Source: Methylobacter sp. (GTDB lineage: Bacteria > Pseudomonadota > Gammaproteobacteria > Methylococcales > Methylomonadaceae). Taken from it: a DNA stretch of 64,000 nucleotides. The stretch is from the NCBI GenBank assembly GCA_028716975.1, contig JAQUOU010000003.1:62001-126000 (forward strand). The letters run 5' to 3'. The translations under genes were made by a program, and so were the position numbers. Positions 42,654 through 50,450 of the stretch are shown piece after piece (position 1 is the stretch's first letter; every line of letters starts with the position of its first letter). The notes below the pieces were generated by a model. That model was not told the DNA's origin. It ran no database searches and was given only the letters and a program-made list of their open reading frames with translations.

Positions 42654-44810
42654 ATGTTCAGGAACCTTAAGGCAGTGGGCGGGGATGTAGAGCCTGCTTT
42701 TTCCATGCAGCAAGTAATGGATCAAGCCCCCGTCATTGAAACTTTACATTCCAGTGAAGCAAGATTTATCACCTTATTCGATACTATCGATCAAGGTGTT
42801 ATTTACATTGATGGGAATGGTCTTGTAGTTTCAGCCAATCATGCAGCGGAGCTTATTCTGGGTCTCCCTGTGGAGAGTATTAAAGGGCGGCGGCTGATTG
42901 ATGCCTGTTCCAAAGTTATCAGGGAAGATGGTTCGGCTTTTCCGCATGAACACCAACCCCCGATGTTGGCTTTGCGAACGGGAAAGCCGGTAGAAAATGT
43001 GATTTTGGGACTATTCAATTCTGAGAAAAAAAATTATAGCTGGGTTATCAGCACCTCAGTACCCGTCTTTGAGTCCGACCAGCAGCAGCAACCCCATCAA
43101 GTATTGATGACCATGACTGATATTACCCGCCGGAAACTGAACGAAGAAACTTTAAACCTGGCCTCCGTTATTGTTAACAATACCGGTGAAGGCATGTTTG
43201 TTACCGATCACAATAGAAAAATAATTTCAGTAAATGGCGCTTTTACGGCCATAACCGGTTTTACCCAACAGGATGTGACGGGCAGGAAAGCCGATTTTCT
43301 CCAGGCCCGGAAAGATCCTGTAAAAATCGCGAATGGATCAGGAAAAAATCATGCGGGTAAAGATGGCTGGCAGGGCGAAGTATGGCACCGCCGCAAATAT
43401 GGCCCTGACTTTCCTTCCTGGATAACGGTTAGCGAGGTAAAAGATTCAAATGGGCGGTTGACGCATTATGTCTATGTATTTATGGATATAACTCATCTGA
43501 AGAAAGTTGAGGATCGGCTGGGTTTCCTTGCCTATCACGATCCGTTGACTAAGTTGCCCAACCGGATGCTGTTGAAGGACCGTATCGATCATGCGCTGCA
43601 GAATGCGCAGCGCGGTGATTCAAAGGTGGCTGTATTGTTTCTTGATCTTGACCGGTTTAAAAATATAAATGATAACCACGGCCATGATGTGGGCGACAGT
43701 TTATTAAGGGAAGTCGCCAAGCGCATTAAAAATCTGGTCAGGCAGGAAGATACTGTTTCGCGTTATTCCGGCGATGAGTTCATCGTGCTGATGGAAGATG
43801 TTTCCGATGCGAGGAATCCTGCCACGCTCGCGCAAAAACTGATTGATGCGTTTGAAGCGCCTTTTTCTATTAAGCAGCAGCGGCTGCAAGTATCAGCCAG
43901 TATAGGCATCAGCCTGTTTCCCAAAGATGGGCGGGACACGGAAACGTTGATTAAGAATGCCGATGCGGCAATGTACCGCGCTAAAAAAGAGAGCCGGAAT
44001 AACTTCCAGTATTATAACCCGGAGCTCACCACGGATGCTTTCGAGAAGATAGGGTTTGACAATGCCTTGAGGCAGTCCATAGTCCGCAATGAGCTGGTTT
44101 TGTATTACCAGCCGCGCATTTCCTTAAAAACCGGAAAGCTGGTCGGGGTTGAATCCCTGGTGCGCTGGCAGCATCCCGCCAGGGGACTGATATTACCTTT
44201 ACAGTTTATCTCCCTGGCAGAGGAAAGCGGATTTATTATGGCCCTTGGCGAATGGGTGCTGCAAACGGCTTGCATGCAAATGCGGCGCTGGCTGGACGAA
44301 GGTCTGCCGATGAAAAAAATGGTGGTTAACATATCGGCAGCGCAATTTTTGCGTTCTGATTTTGTTGCAACCATTGACCGCGCATTACGCATGAGCGGGC
44401 TTGAGCCGGCTTGCCTGGAGCTGGAAATTACCGAAAGCAGTTTTATGGAAAATTCCGAGCAAACCGTCAAGTCATTAAGCCAATTATGCGCATCCGGGAT
44501 AGATATGACGATTGATGACTTCGGCATGGGCTGTTTTTCATTTAACAAGTTAAAACGCACACCCGTTAAAAAACTGAAAATTGATAGGTCTTTTGTAAAG
44601 AACATAGCGAATAATACCGATGACGAATCTATTGCGCGCTCGGTAATAGCCTTGGGACATAGTTTGAATTTACAGGTCGTTGCCGAAGGTATCGAATCTG
44701 AAGTCCAGCAAAAACTCCTGAGGGAGTTAGGTTGTGATGAAGGCCAGGGTTATTTATACAGTCCGCCTGTATTATCGGGCTCGGAAGTATTCCGGCAATT
44801 GGCGCTATAG
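42654..44810 (+). CDS. PAS-PAS-GGDEF-EAL cyclic di-GMP protein
   Basis: A 718-residue soluble protein: PAS 1 (about 35-160), PAS 2 with PAC (about 165-285), GGDEF (about 290-455) and EAL (about 465-715). The cyclase motif reads SGDEF, still compatible with catalysis. The phosphodiesterase signature is ESL instead of EAL (GVESLVRW), but later motifs for metal and general base are present (ELEITESSFMEN, DDFGMGCFSFNKLKR, KIDRSFVKN, VAEGIESEVQ). It could make or degrade cyclic di-GMP; phosphodiesterase activity seems more likely. Confidence 0.9.
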   Translation: MFRNLKAVGGDVEPAFSMQQVMDQAPVIETLHSSEARFITLFDTIDQGVIYIDGNGLVVSANHAAELILGLPVESIKGRRLIDACSKVIREDGSAFPHEHQPPMLALRTGKPVENVILGLFNSEKKNYSWVISTSVPVFESDQQQQPHQVLMTMTDITRRKLNEETLNLASVIVNNTGEGMFVTDHNRKIISVNGAFTAITGFTQQDVTGRKADFLQARKDPVKIANGSGKNHAGKDGWQGEVWHRRKYGPDFPSWITVSEVKDSNGRLTHYVYVFMDITHLKKVEDRLGFLAYHDPLTKLPNRMLLKDRIDHALQNAQRGDSKVAVLFLDLDRFKNINDNHGHDVGDSLLREVAKRIKNLVRQEDTVSRYSGDEFIVLMEDVSDARNPATLAQKLIDAFEAPFSIKQQRLQVSASIGISLFPKDGRDTETLIKNADAAMYRAKKESRNNFQYYNPELTTDAFEKIGFDNALRQSIVRNELVLYYQPRISLKTGKLVGVESLVRWQHPARGLILPLQFISLAEESGFIMALGEWVLQTACMQMRRWLDEGLPMKKMVVNISAAQFLRSDFVATIDRALRMSGLEPACLELEITESSFMENSEQTVKSLSQLCASGIDMTIDDFGMGCFSFNKLKRTPVKKLKIDRSFVKNIANNTDDESIARSVIALGHSLNLQVVAEGIESEVQQKLLRELGCDEGQGYLYSPPVLSGSEVFRQLAL

Positions 44811-44900
44811 CTTTTTTGCTGGAATGCGTTCCGGAACATTGGATAAGCGAGGTGAGTATACAGGTCGAATAAGTATTTATACGAATTATCGCCATATCCT

Positions 44901-45161
44901 ATGGTGAATATAATTAATAAAATTAAACCCGAATCATTTTCGGATAGTCAAGAGAAACGAAAAATGAAAGCCGCGAATAAATTAATTCCCATTGCCAAGA
45001 ACGGGAGCATGGATCAGGAAAAATTTCAAAAGATGATTGCCGAACGCGCTTATTGCAAAGCCCAAAAAAGAGGTTTTGCCGCGAATCATGAGTTGGATGA
45101 TTGGCTTGAGGCTGAAAATGAAATTAGCAATCAATATTTTTATTGGTTTATAGAAGTTTAA
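44901..45161 (+). CDS. DUF2934 family protein
   Basis: An 86-residue protein whose second half matches DUF2934: IAERAYCKAQKRGFAANHELDDWLEAENEI. The first about 45 residues are basic and poorly conserved. Family members are abundant in methylotrophs and related proteobacteria; function unknown. No strong ribosome binding site precedes the ATG at 44901; an ATG at 44964 is an alternative. It lies 50 bases before the M41-like peptidase gene on the same strand. Confidence 0.8.
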   Translation: MVNIINKIKPESFSDSQEKRKMKAANKLIPIAKNGSMDQEKFQKMIAERAYCKAQKRGFAANHELDDWLEAENEISNQYFYWFIEV

Positions 45162-45211
45162 TCATTAGTTTTAACCAGACAATTAATTGCTTTAAGAGGG
45201 AGGTATTTAAT

Positions 45212-45952
45212 ATGAATCGTAACACGAGCGCCGCTATTTTGACGCGGGACAAAATAATAAAAGAACACGCTATGAATCGTAACACGATCGCCGCTATTCC
45301 GCTGCAGGACAAAATAAAGGAACACAAAAAGTGTATTGCTTTTCATGAGGCAGGTCACGCCACCGCTATTTATTTAAACAACAAGGCCAAAAATCTTCCG
45401 CCGGTTTTTTTTCAAATTATGCTTAAGGATATAACAGACGAGAAAGATTATGATGTAACTGTCCATCTGGCGGCTCAGGGTGATTGTATTGCCAAGGTTG
45501 AAGGCGGACGCCTGATTGAATCATTGCCCCCCTCCATTGAAGGCTTGGTGCATAAGCTAACTGCACAAAATGACTCAATGGTTCAGTTAGTGGACGACTA
45601 CATGACAGCCTTTGAGACAGACATCATAAATCTGCTTATCGGCCCATTGGCAGAAGCGAGGTATGTGGCTGATACGGATGATGAATCATTTAATCAACGG
45701 TTAATTCATCTTAAAGCGCTAAAAAATTATGGCGGAAGTTCCGATCTTGCGCTGGCCGATGAATATTTACAAAGTTTTTCTTCCTGTAAAAATTATCAGG
45801 CTCAAAAGCTGGATGAGCTGTTTAAATTAGCCTATAAGTTTATAGAGGATAATTCAAACTGGAAAGCTATTACCCGGCTGGCCAATTATATTCTTAAAAG
45901 CAATAAAAATATTATCAGCTGCGAGGAGGTGGCGTTAGTGCTTGAACAATAA
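45212..45952 (+). CDS. stand-alone M41 (FtsH-type) metallopeptidase domain protein
   Basis: A 246-residue protein lacking any AAA ATPase or membrane part. Zinc motif HEAGH at residues 45-49 (FHEAGHATAIYLNN). The downstream blocks NLLIGPLAEARY and GGSSDLALADEYL resemble the FtsH regions GxxAEE and GASNDLxxAT, the latter supplying the third zinc ligand. The N-terminus contains a 20-residue tandem duplication (MNRNT.AAI...DKI..KEH, residues 1-20 and 21-39). AGAGGGAGG precedes the ATG at 45212. Substrate and energy source unknown; an adaptor or regulatory role is possible. Confidence 0.75.
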   Translation: MNRNTSAAILTRDKIIKEHAMNRNTIAAIPLQDKIKEHKKCIAFHEAGHATAIYLNNKAKNLPPVFFQIMLKDITDEKDYDVTVHLAAQGDCIAKVEGGRLIESLPPSIEGLVHKLTAQNDSMVQLVDDYMTAFETDIINLLIGPLAEARYVADTDDESFNQRLIHLKALKNYGGSSDLALADEYLQSFSSCKNYQAQKLDELFKLAYKFIEDNSNWKAITRLANYILKSNKNIISCEEVALVLEQ

Positions 45953-46381
45953 ATCGGCAGTGCAATATATAGCCCTGCTTCCTGGCCGGATTAAATAAGG
46001 ATCGATGTGCTTATTGATAACCAGTAAATTAATATTTCTTCCCCAATCTCCTACAATTGTTTCTGATAAAAGGCTCATATCCTGACTATGTTCAACGAAT
46101 TTTCTTCATGTTAAGCCAGTTTCAATACTCTTGATATAATAAAATTGTAGAAGCATGGCACGGGATGTTGGAAATGGCCGGGCATTAGATTAGTGTTTTG
46201 CTGTCCTGACTAAAAACTGAAGTAGAATCAGGATAACTCGAAATTTTCCCCGAAAACCCAATTACTGCTATTCTTAACCTCAAGTATATAAACTACAAAT
46301 CCTAAGAATCGTTGTAATACGCTGCATGGAAGTTGAAAGTCCTGATAGGTATTCACAGAGAATAATGAAAAGGTAAGAAAG
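45953..46381. other. 429-base non-coding interval
   Basis: No gene or repeat seen. TGGCACG at 46156-46162 resembles the -24 half of a sigma54 promoter, but the -12 half has the wrong base and spacing. It lies upstream of a sigma54 activator gene and is noted only for that reason. Confidence 0.5.
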
Positions 46382-47740
46382 TTGGACGAAAAGAAAATTT
46401 TACTCATTGTAGAGGACGATCCAGGACTGCAAAAACAATTGAAATGGAGTTTTGAAGCTTATCAAACCGTAATCGCCGGCAATAGAATCGAAGCGATTAC
46501 AGCCTTAAGGCGTTATATGCCCAGCGTTATGACGCTCGACCTGGGCCTGCCTCCCGATCCGGCCAATGCCAGCGAAGGACTTGAAACCCTCAAGGAAATT
46601 CTGGGGCTGGTTCCTTCTACCAAGATCATCGTAGTAACAGGAAATGACGACCGCGAAAATGCCGTTAAGGCAGTGGCTATGGGCGCCTACGATTTTTATC
46701 AAAAGCCGGTCGATATTGATATTTTGACGATGATTATCGAACGGGCCTTTCAGCTCGATGGACTGGAAAAAGATTACCTGAAGTTGCAAAAAAATACGGC
46801 AGAGCCTTTAGCCGGCATTGTCGCTGCCTGCAAAAAAATGCAAGAGCTTTCCCGAATGGTGGAAAAAGTTGCCCCTACCAATGTCACTACCTTATTATTG
46901 GGGGAAAGCGGTACCGGTAAGGAAGTGCTGGCAAAAGCGATTCACGGATTAAGCGACCGTTCCAGCAAACCTTTTGTTGCTGTAAATTGTGCTGCGATCC
47001 CGGAAAACCTGCTGGAAAGTGAATTATTCGGTTACGAAAAAGGGGCATTTACCGGCGCTGCCCAGCAAACCAGGGGGAAAATCGAATATGCTCATAACGG
47101 CACTTTTTTCCTGGATGAGATCGGGGATCTCCCGATTTCATTACAGGCCAAGCTATTGCGTTTTCTTCAGGAAAGAGTCATAGAACGAATTGGCGGCAGG
47201 AAAGAAATACCCGTCGATGTGCGTATTATTTGCGCCACCCATCAGAACTTGCAAACTCTTATCGATGAAGGCAGGTTCAGGCGTGATTTATACTACCGGA
47301 TTAGTGAAATAACGATTAATATTCCTCCGCTCCGGGAGCGGGAAGGCGATGCCATTATGATTGCCACCGCTTTCCTGAAACGCTTTTGTGAGTTAAACAA
47401 TAAAAAGATAAAAGGATTCAGTAAGGATGCTGCCAGAGCGATTGAAACTTATCCATGGCCTGGAAATATTCGGGAGCTTGAAAACAAAATCAAACGCGCG
47501 GTTATTATGGCGGACGACTCCAGCATAACTTATGATGATTTGGAGCTGGAGAAATACGATGGCGAGCTTTCAATACCGCTTAATTTAAAAGAGGTTCGGG
47601 AGGCGGCAGAAACATTGGCTATAAAAAGAGCGCTGACTTATTCTAATAACAATATTTCCAATACTGCAAAACTTCTTGGCGTGACTCGTCCTACTCTATA
47701 TACGTTATTTGAGAAATATAGAATTCACATTAATGAATAG
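46382..47740 (+). CDS. prsR: PEP-CTERM-type sigma54 response regulator (PrsR-like)
   Basis: A 452-residue NtrC-class activator. Receiver (about 1-120) with Asp53 in TLDLGLPPDPANASEG and Lys in FYQKPVD. AAA+ domain (about 140-375): Walker A GESGTGKE, sigma54 contact GAFTGA, Walker B FLDEIGDL. C-terminal Fis-type helix-turn-helix (NNISNTAKLLGVTRPTLYTLFEKY). The extended DLGLPPDPANASEG loop is characteristic of regulators linked to PEP-CTERM/exosortase loci. The start is a TTG at 46382 preceded by AAAAGGTAAG. The exosortase gene follows in the same direction after about 110 bases. Confidence 0.88.
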   Translation: MDEKKILLIVEDDPGLQKQLKWSFEAYQTVIAGNRIEAITALRRYMPSVMTLDLGLPPDPANASEGLETLKEILGLVPSTKIIVVTGNDDRENAVKAVAMGAYDFYQKPVDIDILTMIIERAFQLDGLEKDYLKLQKNTAEPLAGIVAACKKMQELSRMVEKVAPTNVTTLLLGESGTGKEVLAKAIHGLSDRSSKPFVAVNCAAIPENLLESELFGYEKGAFTGAAQQTRGKIEYAHNGTFFLDEIGDLPISLQAKLLRFLQERVIERIGGRKEIPVDVRIICATHQNLQTLIDEGRFRRDLYYRISEITINIPPLREREGDAIMIATAFLKRFCELNNKKIKGFSKDAARAIETYPWPGNIRELENKIKRAVIMADDSSITYDDLELEKYDGELSIPLNLKEVREAAETLAIKRALTYSNNNISNTAKLLGVTRPTLYTLFEKYRIHINE

Positions 47741-47853
47741 AGGAAATGAGGATTAAGTCATTACGGACTTGAGCCGGATGTGGATCGGCTGTTTAAATAA
47801 GGTGGCTGCGATTCAGTTTCAAAAAGCCCTAATTGCAAGGTGGTACTTCCAGA

Positions 47854-48738
47854 ATGAATACTAATACGGGGATAAATCTCTCCTTCAGAACTGAGGCAGC
47901 CTCGGAAACCCAATATCGATGGCTGTTATGGTTACTCCCGGTGGAGCTTGTGGTTTTATTCGCCCCTACTTTTTTGTGGCTTTGGGATCGCTGGACGATG
48001 AGCGTGTGGCAGAATGGTCATGGGATTCTTGTTACAGGGCTCGTACTTTATTTCATATGGGAAGAATTGCAAAAGCTGAAATATTTGCCGCAGAGTTCAA
48101 ATCCTTGGGGATTTGTCCTGGTGATTCCCGCTTTGATGATCCATATGCTTGATACCGGCATACATTCCCAGCTTCTCTCGGCCGCCGCTCTGTTTTTGTC
48201 CTTACCCGGTTTCTCTTTGTTGTTTTTTGGAACAAAGCGAACTAAAGCAATTCTTTTTCCTCTTGCCACCCTGTTCCTGACTTTGCCCATTCCCCTGGTT
48301 TTTACTGAATCGATACACCTTATTCTTCGGCATATTGCCACCAAGAGCGTAAGCTGGCTGCTAAAATTATTCGGCGTGCCGGTATTCTCCACAGGAACTC
48401 TGCTTCAGGTTGAAAACGGCTCATTAATGGTTGCCGATGCATGCAGCGGGTTTGCAACGCTTTATGCCGCGGTGACTATTTCCATATTAACCGCTTATTT
48501 CTGCCAGGATGTGCGCCGTAGAATCCTGGTGCTGCTCATTGCCGTTCCTCTTGCAATCGGCGTTAATATAATCCGGGTATTACTTCTAACCTTGCTGGTG
48601 AACTGGTTCGGACTTGATGTGTTGGCGACCTCTGCCCATGAAATATCAGGTTTGCTGACGTTCATGATCGCATTGCCCATTATCTTTTTCCTGGGGCAGA
48701 ATCCGGTTACGCCAATAAACGCAGGGAACGAAAAATGA
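47854..48738 (+). CDS. exosortase
   Basis: A 294-residue polytopic membrane protein with about eight helices. The catalytic residues of the exosortase/archaeosortase family are visible: Cys in VADACSGFATLYAAV, Arg in GVNIIRVLLLTLL and His in TSAHEISGLLTF. Known role: cleaving PEP-CTERM sorting signals of exported proteins, usually with exopolysaccharide production. AAGGTGG upstream of ATG 47854 fits; an in-frame TTG at 47833 is less likely. It overlaps the EpsI-like gene by 4 bases. No PEP-CTERM protein was found in the window. Confidence 0.88.
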   Translation: MNTNTGINLSFRTEAASETQYRWLLWLLPVELVVLFAPTFLWLWDRWTMSVWQNGHGILVTGLVLYFIWEELQKLKYLPQSSNPWGFVLVIPALMIHMLDTGIHSQLLSAAALFLSLPGFSLLFFGTKRTKAILFPLATLFLTLPIPLVFTESIHLILRHIATKSVSWLLKLFGVPVFSTGTLLQVENGSLMVADACSGFATLYAAVTISILTAYFCQDVRRRILVLLIAVPLAIGVNIIRVLLLTLLVNWFGLDVLATSAHEISGLLTFMIALPIIFFLGQNPVTPINAGNEK

Positions 48739-49364
48739 TATCAACCCGCTACGCGCTTCCTGTGGCAATCATTCTATTGCTGGCGCTGATACCAACCATT
48801 ATTCATAGCTACCTGGGATTGATGAAAGACGATGGGATGTCGGTAAAAAACATAAAGCCTGTATTGGGCAACTTTGCTTCTATACCTTCAAATCGTAACC
48901 CGGGCTGGGGTGAAGAGACTTTTGATAGTCAGGACTGGTTTGAACGAATCTATAAGGATAAACAAGGCCATTTAATTCGCTTGTTTGTGGCTCGGTCTTA
49001 TGATCACAAACGCCTTTATCATCATCCTGAACTCGCCTTGTCCTATGCCAAGGAATTTAGCAAAAACAGTTTAACTATTTTGGCCGGACAGCCTGAAATT
49101 CCGGTTAATGTTTTACAAAATACTGCCCGGTCGGGTATGGCGGCGTTTGCTTTATTGTATGAAGGTAAATTCATCGCCAATCCGATTTCCCATCAGGTTC
49201 AGGATTCGCTTAATTTACTGGTCAGTGCCAGAAAGCCAATGACGCTGTTCTATATTTCCGATGATAATACTTCTAGCGATATTCCTTTTAATCAAACCCT
49301 CGCAGGAGCGCTTCTTAATAACGCTATCAGGGATTTTATGGCGCAACAGGTTTCACATCCCTAA
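48735..49364 (+). CDS. EpsI-like exosortase-associated protein
   Basis: A 209-residue protein with one N-terminal membrane helix (about 8-28) and a periplasmic domain similar to EpsI, which accompanies exosortases or is fused to their C-termini. Seen: WGEETFDSQDWFERIYKD and SYDHKRLYHHPELALSY. Coupled to the exosortase by an ATGA overlap. Its TAA stop codon falls in the CTAA that borders MITE copy A4, so the element inserted exactly at the gene end. Confidence 0.75.
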   Translation: MISTRYALPVAIILLLALIPTIIHSYLGLMKDDGMSVKNIKPVLGNFASIPSNRNPGWGEETFDSQDWFERIYKDKQGHLIRLFVARSYDHKRLYHHPELALSYAKEFSKNSLTILAGQPEIPVNVLQNTARSGMAAFALLYEGKFIANPISHQVQDSLNLLVSARKPMTLFYISDDNTSSDIPFNQTLAGALLNNAIRDFMAQQVSHP

Positions 49365-49592
49365 TTCTACTTTGTCAGAGTATATAATCATTATTTTTCT
49401 AGATCGTCATTCCGGCATGGAGTGCCGGACCAATTCGCCAGGAGCGGATTGGCATTTACCCATTGGGGTGCGGGGCAGGAAAGCCCGCATGAATCCAGGG
49501 GCCATGGATGAATTTAAGCTTGCCATCCCTGGCGCTGGATACCCGCTTCCCGGCGAGTATGACGCGCTTGTGCATAATCTGACAAAGTAGAA
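49365..49592. repeat. family A MITE-like element, copy A4
   Basis: Perfect 15-bp terminal inverted repeats TTCTACTTTGTCAGA (49365-49379) and TCTGACAAAGTAGAA (49578-49592), flanked by CTAA on both sides (49361-49364 and 49593-49596). The 228-bp body has no gene and carries the palindromic CCGGCATGGAGTGCCGG type unit. The best preserved copy in the window. Confidence 0.88.
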
Positions 49593-49603
49593 CTAAACAT
49601 TGC

Positions 49604-49870
49604 CTATTTTTTAATTAAATACCCGATCAGTCCACCCGCAACTGCGGAAAGTACTGACTGGGCCCACCTTTTTGCATCCGGTGATGACTCCGCTGAATCC
49701 AGCGTGTGGAAACACAACCATCCGATTAGCGACACAAACACCAGTGCCGCGACAAACAGCACAATGTCCTTAAACAAGCGAACCCAGCGTTCACCATCCG
49801 TTTCCGTACGCTCAACAGAAACGCTGAATTTATGCCCGGGCGGAGGCGAATTAAGATCAATTGAACTCAC
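49604..49870 (-). CDS. small membrane protein paired with a CopG-type regulator
   Basis: An 88-residue protein with two hydrophobic helices (about 35-55 and 70-86; IVLFVAALVFVSLIGWLCF and VLSAVAGGLIGYLIKK). The GTG start overlaps the stop of the upstream CopG gene (GTGA), so it is translationally coupled. No family recognised. The gene pair resembles a small regulator-plus-effector unit; toxin activity is not shown by the sequence. Confidence 0.65.
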   Translation of the reverse strand: MSSIDLNSPPPGHKFSVSVERTETDGERWVRLFKDIVLFVAALVFVSLIGWLCFHTLDSAESSPDAKRWAQSVLSAVAGGLIGYLIKK

Positions 49871-50076
49871 AAGCCGATAATCTCTGTTTCCAGTTTTTGC
49901 GTTTCAGGATCGACTAGGCCGACTTTGCGGCCTCTTTTTTTACCTTCATACATGGCAAGGTAAAGCGTTAAGGCCTTGCGAAGAATCTCGCTTTTATTGG
50001 TTTCCGATTCAACAGCCGCCCGGTCAATCTCCCGGTTTAAATCGTCGGAAAGCGTTATATTGAGACGTGTACTCAT
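49867..50076 (-). CDS. CopG-type ribbon-helix-helix protein
   Basis: A 69-residue protein: beta strand RLNITLSDDL, then helices NREIDRAAVESETNKSEILRKALTLYLAMYEGKK, a standard ribbon-helix-helix fold. A basic tail (KKRGRKVGLVDPETQKLETEI) follows. TTAGGAG precedes the ATG at 50076, shorter than the open frame that starts at 50130. It probably autoregulates the two-gene operon. Confidence 0.8.
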   Translation of the reverse strand: MSTRLNITLSDDLNREIDRAAVESETNKSEILRKALTLYLAMYEGKKRGRKVGLVDPETQKLETEIIGL

Positions 50077-50321
50077 AAAGATACTCCTAATTGATGTTAA
50101 TTTAATGCTTATAATACTCTCAATTGACACAATAAATAAACAAATATAATAAAATTACAACTGCTTATGCTTAGATAATATTGAAAATTTAAATTGCGTA
50201 CGGAATTGAACATAAACGCAAAAACTACAAGAATGTCAAAATTGACGTAACAAAAAAGGGAAGCAGGAAATTTATAAGAGTTAAAGGCTCATAGCATTGC
50301 CAAAGGTTATAATACATACGA

Positions 50322-50397
50322 ATCGTCCGGCTGCGATGCCGGAGTGACGAACTTTTTGGCGCTGACTCTGGCTTAGTGAAGTATCTTGTTAATCAGG
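50322..50397. repeat. fragment of family B repeat (copy B5, right end)
   Basis: CCGGCTGCGATGCCGGAGTG palindromic unit followed by GCTTAGTGAAGTATCTTGTT and AATCAGG, a family B right end. It ends about 50 bases before the lnt start. The rest of the 374-base gap from 50077 is AT-rich and empty. Confidence 0.6.
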
Positions 50398-50450
50398 AGA
50401 TAATTTACTTCTGCTTCTCATTATTTAAAACCAAAACCAAAAGCAAAGAT

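Noticed and set aside
45158-45358. 66-codon minus-strand frame with internal repeat
   Set aside because: Its repeat is the reverse complement of the duplicated N-terminus of the M41-like gene.
46156-46171. TGGCACG resembling a sigma54 -24 element
   Set aside because: The required GC at -12 is absent and spacing is one base off.
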